Assembly: GCA_903944085.1 (NCBI GenBank)
Contig: CAJAQO010000227.1
Location: 1-49,139, forward strand
Direction: 5' to 3'
From: an uncultured Verrucomicrobia subdivision 3 bacterium
GTDB taxonomy: Bacteria; Verrucomicrobiota; Verrucomicrobiia; Limisphaerales; UBA11358
DNA: 49,139 bases
Shown here: positions 17,949-26,411 of the stretch, piece after piece
Position numbering within the stretch: position 1 is the first letter of the stretch
Layout of the letters: the number at the start of each line of letters is the position of its first letter
The notes under the pieces: model-generated
Database searches by the model: none
The model's input: only the letters and a program-made list of their open reading frames with translations
Told to the model about the DNA's origin: nothing
Position numbers and translations under genes: made by a program

Positions 17949-19433
17949 TTAATTCTTCTCCTCGGTAAATTCCTCACGGTGCCACCAGCCGCCGCCCAGC
18001 GCCTGGAACAAGGCCGCCGTATCTGCATAACGGTTCGCCTGCGCCTGCACGAGGCTGATGCGCGCCTGCTGATACGCCTGCTCCGCGCTCAGCAACGCCA
18101 GATAGCTGATGTAGCCGTCCTTCCATTGGCGTTGCGATAAATCCAAAGTTTCTTTGGCATCGTCCGCAGCGGTGGCCGCAGCTTTCAAGCCCTCGGCGTC
18201 CTGTTCGAGCGCGGCCAGCGTGTCGGCCACATTTTGAAACGCGCCCAGAACCGTGCTGCGATACTGTTCCGCCGCCTGCGTGAACGCCGCCTTCGCCGCG
18301 CGTTCCTGATGCAGCAATGTTCCGCCTTGGAAAAGCGGCGCGGCTGCGGCTGCGCCCAATCCCCAAAAGCCCGTGCCGGACGAGAACACTTTGTCGAGCG
18401 ACAACGCCGTGCTGCCGGCATCGGCGGTGAGGGTGATGTTCGGTAAACGATTTGCGATGGCGATACCGATCTGCGCGCTCGCGGCGTGCAGGTTCGCTTC
18501 GGCCTGCAACACGTCCGGCCGCTGCGCCACGAGTTGCGACGGCAGACTCACGGGAATTTCCACCGGCAGTTGCAAGCTCGCCAGCTCGAATTTTTCCGGC
18601 GGAGCTTGATTTGGAAAACGTCCGGCCAGCACCGCCAGCAGATCACGCAGTTGCGCCTGTTGCTTGAGCAGCGGCGGCAGCGTGGCGTTAACCTGCGCGA
18701 GCTGCGATTCCTGCGCGACCACATCCAGCCGGCCGGCGTAGCCTTTCGTATATTGGTAGCGCAGGATTTTCACCATGTTGGAATTGAGGTCCACGAGCTG
18801 GCGCGTCGCGTCAATCTGCGCCTGCACCGCCGCCGACTGGATCGCGGTGACCACCACGTTCGCCGTCAGCGTGGTGTAGGCCGCGATCATTTGGAACCGC
18901 ACGTTCTGCTCCTGCGCCTTCACGGACTCCACCGTGCGACGATTCAGGCCGAAAACATCTGGCGAATACGAAACGCTGACCTGCGGGGTGAACAAATTGT
19001 ATTGAAAGATGCTGGCGGCGGGCGTGGGCGAAATGAGTTCGGATTGCTTCTGCCGGCTCGCCGAAAAGCTGGCCGCGACGCTCGGATAATAGACGCCGCG
19101 TTGCGCCAGCAGATTTTCCCGCGCCACCGTTAACGCCGCCTGCGCCGCCTTGAGATCGGGATTATTGGTGAGCGCGATTTCAATCAAGTCATTCAGCGAC
19201 TGGGAATGAAACAGCGTCCACCAGTCGCCGGCGATGTCGCTGGCCTTGGCAAAACGCTGGGCTTCTCCCCCAGCGACATTGGTGGTGGTGACAGTGCTCG
19301 TGAGCGGATGATCCGTGTAATCGCCAATCGTCGGCGCCGCCGGGCGCTTAAAGTCCGGTCCCACCGCGCAACCAGCCATCAGCAACCATGCTGCGGACGC
19401 GATCAACTGCATTAGGCGGAATTTATAAGTCAT
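17949..19433 (-). CDS. czcC: outer-membrane efflux lipoprotein, NodT/CzcC (TolC-like)
   Basis: This outer-membrane factor of about 494 residues is the exit duct of the efflux pump. The signal peptide ends in the lipobox LLMAGC and is followed by AVGPDFKRPAAP, the classic start of NodT-family mature proteins. Two OEP repeats of long helices follow, including RPDVLQAEANLHAASAQIG. ATG codons occur at 19460, 19439 and 19433. I chose 19433 because AAAGG lies 8 nt upstream of it. The gene order czcC-czcB-czcA with 1-bp and overlapping junctions shows one operon. The 19434-19705 stretch upstream probably holds its promoter, but I could not define one. Confidence 0.93.
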   Translation of the reverse strand: MTYKFRLMQLIASAAWLLMAGCAVGPDFKRPAAPTIGDYTDHPLTSTVTTTNVAGGEAQRFAKASDIAGDWWTLFHSQSLNDLIEIALTNNPDLKAAQAALTVARENLLAQRGVYYPSVAASFSASRQKQSELISPTPAASIFQYNLFTPQVSVSYSPDVFGLNRRTVESVKAQEQNVRFQMIAAYTTLTANVVVTAIQSAAVQAQIDATRQLVDLNSNMVKILRYQYTKGYAGRLDVVAQESQLAQVNATLPPLLKQQAQLRDLLAVLAGRFPNQAPPEKFELASLQLPVEIPVSLPSQLVAQRPDVLQAEANLHAASAQIGIAIANRLPNITLTADAGSTALSLDKVFSSGTGFWGLGAAAAAPLFQGGTLLHQERAAKAAFTQAAEQYRSTVLGAFQNVADTLAALEQDAEGLKAAATAADDAKETLDLSQRQWKDGYISYLALLSAEQAYQQARISLVQAQANRYADTAALFQALGGGWWHREEFTEEKN

Positions 19434-19705
19434 AGTCATAACCTTTGCCGGCTTGTGCATTGCCTTCGCAAGCTATTGTCGGTGCGTTCTCGTAATGAAA
19501 AAGGGCGGGCAACCACAGCGTCATTTGCGATCTGTCCCTGTTGCCAGCGCGCAGAATTCTGGCGTGACAACCTTTGCCGGACTAGGGCACAGCGCGACCT
19601 TAAAAATTTTGCAACATCTCATGATTACTTTATCTCAGCAGCAATCCGCCATAAATCTCCACGCCGACAGCGGCCGGAGAATCTTGAAAAAACAAACGGT
19701 GGAAG

Positions 19706-20038
19706 CTAGAAGCGAGGAGGAGCGCGACTGGGCGCAAATTGATATTCGAAGAGCAACCGTGGGCGAAGGCTGGGCAGCAACGCGGCGCAGATCACGAAAG
19801 CCGCCAACAACATGACGACCGGCACCATCACCGCCTCGCTCAACTGGCCTTTGACAAACGTGGTTATCAGGCAGTCATGGCCGGGCTTGTCGTTGTCATG
19901 ATGCAGCGCCTGATGCAGAACCGGACTGGCGGCAAATACCAGAAGCGCCAGCATCTGCAACACAAGAAAGGCGGACAACACGGTTTTTGCATTGCCGCAA
20001 AAACCAGAACCGGTTCGGCCTTTCGTGTTTAATCGCAT
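19706..20038 (-). CDS. small His-containing membrane protein upstream of czcCBA
   Basis: This protein of about 110 residues, starting MRLNTKGRTGSGFCGNAKTV, has two hydrophobic segments (about 18-35 and 65-85). Between them lies a His/Cys loop, SPVLHQALHHDNDKPGHDC, that could bind metal. The layout resembles the DUF2946-like proteins found beside metal genes. The position, with its stop 272 bp upstream of the efflux operon on the same strand, fits a metal-related accessory, but this is inference. I chose the ATG at 20038 over longer starts, because the region before it looks non-coding. Confidence 0.6.
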   Translation of the reverse strand: MRLNTKGRTGSGFCGNAKTVLSAFLVLQMLALLVFAASPVLHQALHHDNDKPGHDCLITTFVKGQLSEAVMVPVVMLLAAFVICAALLPSLRPRLLFEYQFAPSRAPPRF

Positions 20039-20191
20039 GACGTGCGGCTGAAAGTTGTCACACCTTTGCTGATTGCGCAAGCAGGATGGACGCAAGTTCC
20101 GTTTCAAACTCGCTACCCCGAGCTGCGAGTTACCCGCGATAACTTTTGGGAACCGATGGCACAAGCTTGGAATTTGGAATCCGGTTCCAAT

Positions 20192-21469
20192 TTAGTGCGC
20201 AGAAAACCGGCTCCGGCAAGCCCAAAGGCCAAGCGCCGGATTGGAGATGTAAAAAATCCTTTCGCCGTCGGCGAGCGTGTTCCAGCCGTCCTTTAATTTC
20301 TTGGGATCGTAACGCTGCGTCATGTTCTGCAGGTCGGCGTATTTGAAATTCACGCTTTCGATCTCCTGCTGCGTCAAATGGCCGGGGCAATAGGTGATGC
20401 CGAACCGGCCTTCGCTGGAGCCGTGGATGAGATGCGCCGCCGCGCTTAAATTATTTTGCAGCTCGGTGTTCGCCTTTGTCGCCGCGAGCGTCGCGGGCGT
20501 GCCGCGATAGCCGTATTTGCGGATGAGCCGGTCAATCTCGGGATCTTCGCCAAACTCCTTCAGGCCGGGCGCGAGGATGATGAGTTCGCCGCCGTCGGCC
20601 ATCGCCATGCGCGTGCGATAAACTGCCTTGTTGCCGAGCCAGGTGCTCTTGAATTCCGAACGGTCAAGATGCACGACGACTTTTTTCAACGGCTGCTCGA
20701 GCATCTCAAAATTCGCCTCCAATGAAAGTGCCGCCGCTTTTTCAAATCCGGACGCGTCGTCGCTCACAAACAATCCGCGCACGACCAGCGTGCCGTCGTG
20801 GTCGCGACCGACGACGGTGTGAACGTAAACAATCGGCAGGTGTTTCGTGAAATGTTCCGAGGCGTAGTTCAGAATTTTGCGAACCGGCGTGTCCGCGCGG
20901 CCCATCATGCGCTCCATGCCGAACGCCGCGCCAACAAAGTGGCTCTTGTTAATGCCTTCGACGCCGCCGGTGCCGACGAAAATGTTTTTGTTGTAGTTCG
21001 CCATGCCGATGACTTCGTGCGGCACCACCTGGCCGATGGACAAAATCAAATCGTGTTTGCCGGTCGCGATTAAATTGGCGATTTGCGCCGGCCAGGAAAA
21101 ATCCACCGCGCCTTCGGAAACTTCGCGGACAAACTTCGCCGGCACTTCGCCGACGGTCGTGATGCCGGTGCGCCAGTTGTGAACGCGAAACAGTTTTTCC
21201 GGCACGCCGGGAAACATTTCCGCGATTTGCTCGCGCGTCATCGCGGTGTGCGTGCCGAGCGCGGGCAAAACATCCGTCAGCTTGTCGCCATAAAATTCGT
21301 GCGTCAGCGAAGTCAGCAAGCCGGCCTGCGAATGGAAGCGCGTAAAATCCGGCGGCACCGCCAGCACGCGTTTGCGTGCGCCGAGTTTTTTCAACGCGGC
21401 AAAAAGTCCGGCGCGCAAATCGTCTTTGGACAATTTGTCGGTGATGGAGCCGCGCGCGAAATACAGCAT
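20192..21469 (-). CDS. LarA-like protein (DUF2088, nickel-pincer racemase/epimerase family)
   Basis: This 425-residue homologue belongs to lactate racemase LarA, which uses a nickel-pincer nucleotide to racemise or epimerise 2-hydroxy acids. The N-terminal domain has VLAVPPDFTRFHSQAG and LGTHTAMTREQI. The segment NKNIFVGTGGVEGINKSHF matches the region where LarA carries the Lys that anchors the cofactor. It lies 4 bp downstream of a 2-keto-3-deoxygluconate-type kinase in one operon. The context favours a sugar-acid epimerase (for example on an aldonate such as mannonate) over lactate racemase, though this is inference. No larB, larC or larE is present in the window. Confidence 0.82.
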   Translation of the reverse strand: MLYFARGSITDKLSKDDLRAGLFAALKKLGARKRVLAVPPDFTRFHSQAGLLTSLTHEFYGDKLTDVLPALGTHTAMTREQIAEMFPGVPEKLFRVHNWRTGITTVGEVPAKFVREVSEGAVDFSWPAQIANLIATGKHDLILSIGQVVPHEVIGMANYNKNIFVGTGGVEGINKSHFVGAAFGMERMMGRADTPVRKILNYASEHFTKHLPIVYVHTVVGRDHDGTLVVRGLFVSDDASGFEKAAALSLEANFEMLEQPLKKVVVHLDRSEFKSTWLGNKAVYRTRMAMADGGELIILAPGLKEFGEDPEIDRLIRKYGYRGTPATLAATKANTELQNNLSAAAHLIHGSSEGRFGITYCPGHLTQQEIESVNFKYADLQNMTQRYDPKKLKDGWNTLADGERIFYISNPALGLWACRSRFSAH

Positions 21470-21473
21470 AAAA

Positions 21474-22556
21474 TCAGCGTTGGATGCGGGCCGAACCGCC
21501 TTTGGCGAACGCCTTGACCTGTTCGAGCGTCGCCATGGTGGTATCCCCGGGGAACGTGGTCAACAGCGCGCCGTGCGCCCAGCCGAGATTGACCGCTTCC
21601 TGCTCGCTCGCGCCGGATAGCAAGCCGTAGAAAAATCCCGCCGCGTAGCCGTCGCCGCCACCGACGCGATCAATGACATCCAATTCGCACATCGGCGACT
21701 GGTAGGTTTTGCCGTTGACCCAAGCAACCGCGCCCCAGGTGTGACGGTTCGTCGAATGCACTTCGCGCAGCGTTGTGGCGACGATTTTGACTTTTGGAAA
21801 TTTTTTCACGGCCTTGTCAATAACCGCGTAAAATGCGCTCGGGTCAAGTTTTGATTTGCTCTCCACGTCCTGGCCTTCGATGCCAAGGCCCTTTTGCAAA
21901 TCCTCCTCGTTACCCACGAGCACGTCCACGTTTTGCACGATGCGTGCCAGCACGTCCACGGCCTTCGCCTGACCGCCCCAGATGTCCCAAAGTTTTTGGC
22001 GGTAATTCAAATCAAACGACGTGACCGCACCGGATTTTTTCGCGGCTTTCATCGCCTCGACGATGAGTTCGCCGGTCGTCTCGGACAGCGCCGCGAAAAT
22101 GCCGCCAGAGTGAAACCAACGGACGCCGTGGCCAAAAATTCCCGACCAGTTGAAATCACCGGGCTTGAGCTGGCCGGCCGCTTCGTTGCTGCGGTTGTAA
22201 AAAACGACCGGCGCGCGGACGCCTTGACCGCGATCCGAATACACCGTGGCCATGTTTGGCCCGCGCACGCCGTCGTGCTGGAATTTTTTGTAAAACGGTT
22301 TCACGCCCATCGCGCGCACGCGCTCGGCGATCAAATCGCCTATCGGATAATCCACCATTGCGCTGGCAATGCCGGTGCTCAGTCGGAAGCAGTCGGAAAG
22401 ATTGGCCGAGACATTGAACTCGCCGCCGCTGACGTGGATGTCGCAATGCGTCGCTTTACGGAACGGGATGATGCCGGGGTCGAGCCGGTTCACGAGCGCG
22501 CCGAGCGAGAGAAAATCCAAGGCGCCGTCTTTTTTGAGGTTTATGCCGTAATTCAT
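21474..22556 (-). CDS. PfkB-family sugar kinase, 2-keto-3-deoxygluconate kinase-like
   Basis: This 360-residue ribokinase/PfkB-type kinase would phosphorylate a sugar or sugar acid with ATP. The N-terminal GALVNRLDPG and the substrate-lid segment HVSGGEFNVSANLSDC are followed late by DRVGGGDGYAAGFFYGLLSG. That last segment is the PfkB signature with the catalytic Asp. The SFDLNYRQKLW stretch is typical of 2-keto-3-deoxygluconate kinases. It is the first gene of a two-gene operon with the LarA-like gene, which suggests catabolism of uronic or aldonic acids. The exact substrate is inferred. Confidence 0.88.
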   Translation of the reverse strand: MNYGINLKKDGALDFLSLGALVNRLDPGIIPFRKATHCDIHVSGGEFNVSANLSDCFRLSTGIASAMVDYPIGDLIAERVRAMGVKPFYKKFQHDGVRGPNMATVYSDRGQGVRAPVVFYNRSNEAAGQLKPGDFNWSGIFGHGVRWFHSGGIFAALSETTGELIVEAMKAAKKSGAVTSFDLNYRQKLWDIWGGQAKAVDVLARIVQNVDVLVGNEEDLQKGLGIEGQDVESKSKLDPSAFYAVIDKAVKKFPKVKIVATTLREVHSTNRHTWGAVAWVNGKTYQSPMCELDVIDRVGGGDGYAAGFFYGLLSGASEQEAVNLGWAHGALLTTFPGDTTMATLEQVKAFAKGGSARIQR

Positions 22557-22647
22557 GATGGTTTGATCAGATAAAAATGGTTGCGTGCGTTGGCGGATGT
22601 TTGACCGCCTTAAGTTAAAAAATCAGCGGCGAACCGTCAAAAACAAT

Positions 22648-22671
22648 AACCCCGAACGTTTGTCCGGGGTT
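22648..22671. terminator. bidirectional intrinsic terminator
   Basis: AACCCCG at 22648-22654 pairs with CGGGGTT at 22665-22671 around a 10-nt loop. On the minus strand it is followed by ATTGTTTTTG, 24 bp after the stop of the PilZ-like gene. On the plus strand it is followed by TGCATTTTTG. It most likely ends the coaD-to-PilZ-like run. Confidence 0.7.
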
Positions 22672-22694
22672 TGCATTTTTGTTTGAAAAAACGG

Positions 22695-23033
22695 CTAGCT
22701 GCCCGCGCCAAACTGGGAGCGTGCCATGACGCCGAGCTGCTTTTCCGTCTGCGGCGTCATGCTGGTGAAGACCAGCGAGACGTTGTAGCCCGTGTGCTTG
22801 CTGCCGGCGCAACCAACGATGACGCCGTGGCAGGAAATCCGGCTCCCATCCTTCGGCGACAGCAGCCCGACGGTCATCTCGCTCCAGGCTTTGAACGGGG
22901 CCGGGCTGCGGAATTCAATGCCGTTTTTGTGGATGCAAACCGCGTCGGTGGTCAGCTCCAGCTTGGCATCGCGGGAAGCCACGCTGACTGCCGAATGGAA
23001 AGAATTTACGCCCGTCAATTTTTTCGCGCTCAT
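22695..23033 (-). CDS. PilZ-like small protein
   Basis: This 112-residue protein has a beta-rich pattern: SRDAKLELTTDAVCIHKNG, then EMTVGLLSPKDGSRISCHGV and TGYNVSLVF. The pattern resembles PilZ domains, but the c-di-GMP motif RxxxR is absent, so it may be a non-binding PilZ variant or another small beta barrel. The ATG at 23033 was chosen over a TTG 15 nt upstream. It is the last gene of the minus-strand run and is followed by a clear terminator. Confidence 0.6.
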   Translation of the reverse strand: MSAKKLTGVNSFHSAVSVASRDAKLELTTDAVCIHKNGIEFRSPAPFKAWSEMTVGLLSPKDGSRISCHGVIVGCAGSKHTGYNVSLVFTSMTPQTEKQLGVMARSQFGAGS

Positions 23034-23102
23034 AAAAAGATGATTCAAAATACCACGTCCGCCGCATCCGTCAAATTAGCCATGAAAATAAAAAAAATTA
23101 GT

Positions 23103-24116
23103 TCACCATTCGATGATCGCCGCGCCCCAGGTCAGGCCGGCGCCGAAGGCCACGATCAAAATCAAGTCGCCGCGCTGGACTTTGCCCGAACGCACCGCCT
23201 CGTCCAGCGCGATGGCCACGGACGCGGCGGAGGTGTTGCCGTATTTGTGGAGGTTGATGAAAAGCTGCTCCGGCGTGGCCTTCAGTCGCTCGCCGACCGC
23301 GTCAATGATCCGGCGGTTGGCCTGGTGCGGAATCACGCACTTGATTTTGGTGATGTCAATTTCGCAGCGGCTCAAAACCTCGTTCGCCGCGCTGCACATC
23401 GCCTGCACCGCGTTTTTAAAAGTTTCCTTGCCGTCCATGCGGAGAAAATGCAACCCGTCCGCCACCGTCGCTGGGGAGGCCGGGCACGCGCTGCCGCCGC
23501 CGGGCATGGACAACAGGCCGGCTTTGCTGCCGTCTGCGCCGAGCGCCGTCGTCAGCAAACCATGCGCCGCCGGCCGGTGCTGCAACACCGCCGCGCCCGC
23601 GCCATCGCCGAACAGCACGCAGGTGTTGCGATCCTTCCAGTTCGTGATGGAAGAAAGTTTTTCCGCGCCAATGACCAGCACCGTTTCGCAGGCGCGCGAC
23701 ATGATGAAATTCTGGCCGACTTCCAGCGCGTAAATAAAACCGGAGCAAGCCGCTTCAATGTCAAAGGCCGGCACGCGCCGCGCGCCGATTTTTTGCTGCA
23801 CCAGGCAGGCGGTGTTCGGAAACGGCATGTCGGGCGTGATGCTGGCGACAATAATCAAATCAATCTGGTCGGCGGTGACGCCGGCCATTGCCATCGCTCG
23901 TTCAGCGGCTTTGGTGGCCAAGTCGGAGGTGAATTCGTTGGCGGCGGCGATGCGGCGTTCCTTGATGCCGGTGCGCGTGGTGATCCATTCATCCGAGGTC
24001 TCGACCATTTTTTCCAGGTCCGCGTTGGTCAAAACCCGTTCCGGCACATACGAACCGACGCCGGTGATGGAGCAGGACCGGCCAATAAAATTATGTTTGG
24101 CGCGCGGATTTTTCAT
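23103..24116 (-). CDS. fabH: 3-oxoacyl-ACP synthase III (FabH)
   Basis: This 337-residue enzyme begins type II fatty acid synthesis by condensing acetyl-CoA with malonyl-ACP. The catalytic Cys124 lies in EAACSGF, the His in IPHQANRRIID and the Asn in YGNTSAASV, completing the Cys-His-Asn triad. The length is typical. Its ATG overlaps the plsX stop by 4 bp (ATGA), so it is translationally coupled. The rpmF-plsX-fabH order is widespread in bacteria and links membrane lipid synthesis to ribosome supply. Confidence 0.97.
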   Translation of the reverse strand: MKNPRAKHNFIGRSCSITGVGSYVPERVLTNADLEKMVETSDEWITTRTGIKERRIAAANEFTSDLATKAAERAMAMAGVTADQIDLIIVASITPDMPFPNTACLVQQKIGARRVPAFDIEAACSGFIYALEVGQNFIMSRACETVLVIGAEKLSSITNWKDRNTCVLFGDGAGAAVLQHRPAAHGLLTTALGADGSKAGLLSMPGGGSACPASPATVADGLHFLRMDGKETFKNAVQAMCSAANEVLSRCEIDITKIKCVIPHQANRRIIDAVGERLKATPEQLFINLHKYGNTSAASVAIALDEAVRSGKVQRGDLILIVAFGAGLTWGAAIIEW

Positions 24117-25153
24117 GCGTTCGCAGGAAGGGCGACGTCGGCTGCGGCGAGAATTTTATTCGCCGCCGCGATGTCACGGGCGATGGTCTGGTTGATTTGG
24201 TTTTGCACCGCATTCACGGTGACGCGGATGGCGCTGGCCACGGCGCGTTCGTTGGCGGAAGCGTGGCCTTTGAAAACGAGACCGTTGAAACCGAGCATCG
24301 GCGCGCCGCCGTAAACTTCCGGATCCATCCGCCGGCGAATGGTCTGGAACGCGCCTTTCGCCAGATACGCGCCGAGCTTGCGCTGCGTGCTGTGCATCAG
24401 CTCGCGCTTGAGCATGGAAAACATCGCCACCGCGAGGCTCTCAATGGTTTTCAACACGATGTTGCCGACGAAGCCGTCGCACACGACGACATCCACGTGA
24501 TCCTTGAACAAGTCGTGGCCCTCGACGTTGCCGATGAAATTCAAATCCAGTTTTTTGCAGAGCTTGAAGGCTTCGAGCGTGAGCTCGTTGCCCTTGGAAT
24601 CCTCGGTGCCGATGCTCAGGATGCCGACGCGCGGATTTTTGCGCTTCAAAATTTCGCGGGAATAAACGCTGCCCATCACGGCAAACTGCGCGAGGTGCAG
24701 CGGCTTGCATTCCACGTTCGCGCCGGCGTCGAGCAGGACAAACTCGCTTTCCTGCCGCGGAATCACCGTGGCGATGCAGCCGCGGTCCACGCCGGGAATG
24801 CGACCGACCTTGAACGTTCCCGCCGCGAAAATGCCGCCGGTGTTGCCGAGCGAAATCAACGCGTCCGCCTTGCCTTCGCTGACGAGATCGGCGGCGCGGC
24901 CAATGGAAGAATCTTTTTTCTTGCGGAGCGCAATCGCCGGCTTGTCCACCATTTCCACGACTTCGGAGGCGTGAATGACGCGGACCCGGTGATCGCGAAA
25001 GCCCCGCAACGGCAACGCGGCATGGATTTCCGCCTTGTTGCCGACCAGAAAGATGCCGGTGATTTTTTTGTTTTCCTCCAAGGCGCGCTTCACGCCCGCG
25101 ATGATGACACCGCAGCCGTGGTCGCCGCCCATGACATCCACTGCAATGCGCAT
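24113..25153 (-). CDS. plsX: phosphate acyltransferase PlsX
   Basis: This 346-residue enzyme makes acyl-phosphate from acyl-ACP for phospholipid synthesis. It opens MRIAVDVMGGDHGCGVIIAG, the standard PlsX start, and contains KKDSSIGRAADLVSEGKADA and VVCDGFVGNIVLKTIE, all typical of the family. It lies between rpmF and fabH. The 92 bp between the rpmF stop and this ATG are almost wholly filled by a heptamer-armed palindrome (25157-25245), which may influence expression of plsX relative to rpmF. Confidence 0.97.
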   Translation of the reverse strand: MRIAVDVMGGDHGCGVIIAGVKRALEENKKITGIFLVGNKAEIHAALPLRGFRDHRVRVIHASEVVEMVDKPAIALRKKKDSSIGRAADLVSEGKADALISLGNTGGIFAAGTFKVGRIPGVDRGCIATVIPRQESEFVLLDAGANVECKPLHLAQFAVMGSVYSREILKRKNPRVGILSIGTEDSKGNELTLEAFKLCKKLDLNFIGNVEGHDLFKDHVDVVVCDGFVGNIVLKTIESLAVAMFSMLKRELMHSTQRKLGAYLAKGAFQTIRRRMDPEVYGGAPMLGFNGLVFKGHASANERAVASAIRVTVNAVQNQINQTIARDIAAANKILAAADVALPANA

Positions 25154-25156
25154 GGT

Positions 25157-25245
25157 AGTTTTTAGTTTTTAATTTTTAGTTTTGAGTTGAAGAGCCGGAG
25201 GCCGGTTTGCTTGAACTCAAAATTCAAAACTCAAAAATAAAAACT
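25157..25245. repeat. heptamer-armed palindrome, intergenic copy between rpmF and plsX (89 bp)
   Basis: Five 7-bp units of the form AGTTTTT, ending in AGTTGAA, fill 25157-25191. A 19-nt core containing CCGGAGGCCGG follows. Five inverted units fill 25211-25245. The arms match at about 30 of 36 positions when one flanking base is included. The last unit AGTTGAA is the same heptamer that builds the copies inside recG, which ties this AT-rich copy to them. It fills the gap between rpmF and plsX exactly and should form a long RNA stem. Confidence 0.85.
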
Positions 25246-25247
25246 GA

Positions 25248-25436
25248 TCACGCGCCCGCCGTGACGGTCAGGACCTGGCGGCCCTTGTAAAAACCGCACG
25301 CCGGACAAACGCGGTGCGGCACATACGGCGCGTCGCACTGCGGGCATTTGTTCAATTGCGGCAGTTTCAGCACGCTGTTGTAAGCGCGGCGCTGACGCTG
25401 CCGGCTCGTTGACGGTTTTCTTTTGGGAACGCCCAT
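25248..25436 (-). CDS. rpmF: ribosomal protein bL32
   Basis: This 62-residue large-subunit ribosomal protein begins MGVPKRKPSTSRQRQRRA and carries a zinc ribbon (CPQC and CPAC). It sits 6 bp downstream of the yceD (DUF177) gene, the usual partner of rpmF. The start is the ATG at 25436. Confidence 0.97.
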   Translation of the reverse strand: MGVPKRKPSTSRQRQRRAYNSVLKLPQLNKCPQCDAPYVPHRVCPACGFYKGRQVLTVTAGA

Positions 25437-25442
25437 AAATCG

Positions 25443-25916
25443 TTATTTTAGTTTCAGTTTGTCCAATGTTGCCCACACCGCTGCGACCGGTTTTTCCTCG
25501 GCTACAGCCTTGCGGGCGGCTTTCTTTTTCAATCCCGCGCAATCCGGTTTGCACAACGGATGTTGCGGAAAGTCGAGCAGAATATCTTCCCGCACGAACG
25601 GAGTCAAGTCCACACAATCGTTCTTCACCGGCACCTTGTCCTCGCCTTCCAGCGGCAAATGCGCGGCCCAGCCGGCCAGCTTCAGCTCGGTTTTGAATTT
25701 TTTCAGGCAGCGGGCGCACTCGCACGCCAGCGGCAGCGCCAGCGAACCGGTCACCAGCAGAGCGTCGTGCAACTGCTCGACGTTCAAATCGTAGCGCAGC
25801 GGCTTTTCCGCGTGGACCAGCTCGTCGTTCACGCCCAAAGCCAGCTCGGCCACGGGCAGTTCACCTTGCAGGTGAATGCCGTTTTCCTCCAGATGACGCA
25901 GATTGACCTTGAGCAT
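25443..25916 (-). CDS. yceD: DUF177/YceD-family protein
   Basis: This 157-residue protein of the DUF177 (YceD) family is implicated in 23S rRNA accumulation or processing and is usually encoded just before rpmF. It shows the family cysteines in CARCLKKF and the C-terminal FVREDILLDFPQHPLC followed by KPDCAGL. It lies 3 bp after the coaD stop and 6 bp before rpmF. Confidence 0.92.
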   Translation of the reverse strand: MLKVNLRHLEENGIHLQGELPVAELALGVNDELVHAEKPLRYDLNVEQLHDALLVTGSLALPLACECARCLKKFKTELKLAGWAAHLPLEGEDKVPVKNDCVDLTPFVREDILLDFPQHPLCKPDCAGLKKKAARKAVAEEKPVAAVWATLDKLKLK

Positions 25917-25919
25917 AAA

Positions 25920-26405
25920 TTATTTCTTCGGTTTCAACTTCCGGTTCAACGCGACCTGCACATGCGCCGGGACGAATGAGCGGACATCGCCGCCCAGCCG
26001 CGCGATTTCCTTCACGATGCGCGAACTCAAAAACGTGTAGGTGTCCTTCGGCATCATGAAAATCGTCTCGATGTTTTCGTCCAGCTTGCGGTTCATCAGC
26101 GCGAGCTGGAACTCGAATTCAAAATCCGAAATGGCCCGCAGCCCGCGCACGATGGCCTTGGCCTTGCGCGCGGCGACGTATTCCACCAGCAGGCCGTCGA
26201 AGGAATCCGTCGCGACATTTGGCAGATGCGCCACGGCTTTTTTCACTAGCGCCACGCGCTCGGCCAGCGTGAACAGCGGCTGTTTGCTCTCGTTCACCGC
26301 CACGGCCACGATCACCCGGTCAAACAGCTTCGCGGCGCGCTGGATCACATCCAGATGGCCGTTGGTCAGCGGATCAAAACTGCCGGGATAAATCGCAATG
26401 CGCAT
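25920..26405 (-). CDS. coaD: phosphopantetheine adenylyltransferase
   Basis: This 161-residue enzyme catalyses the penultimate step of coenzyme A synthesis, adenylating 4'-phosphopantetheine with ATP. The nucleotidyltransferase motif YPGSFDPLTNGHLDVI with the T/HxGH-type site is at the N-terminus. FLSSRIVKEIARLGGD near the C-terminus is the ISSR-type ATP motif. It heads the coaD-yceD-rpmF-plsX-fabH run, all related to lipid, CoA and ribosome supply. A heptamer-armed palindrome sits 6 bp upstream of its ATG. Confidence 0.97.
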   Translation of the reverse strand: MRIAIYPGSFDPLTNGHLDVIQRAAKLFDRVIVAVAVNESKQPLFTLAERVALVKKAVAHLPNVATDSFDGLLVEYVAARKAKAIVRGLRAISDFEFEFQLALMNRKLDENIETIFMMPKDTYTFLSSRIVKEIARLGGDVRSFVPAHVQVALNRKLKPKK

Positions 26406-26411
26406 GTTGCA

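Noticed and set aside
22671-24314. Plus-strand open frame of about 547 codons opposite fabH
   Set aside because: It is antisense to fabH and plsX with low-complexity composition and no recognisable domain.
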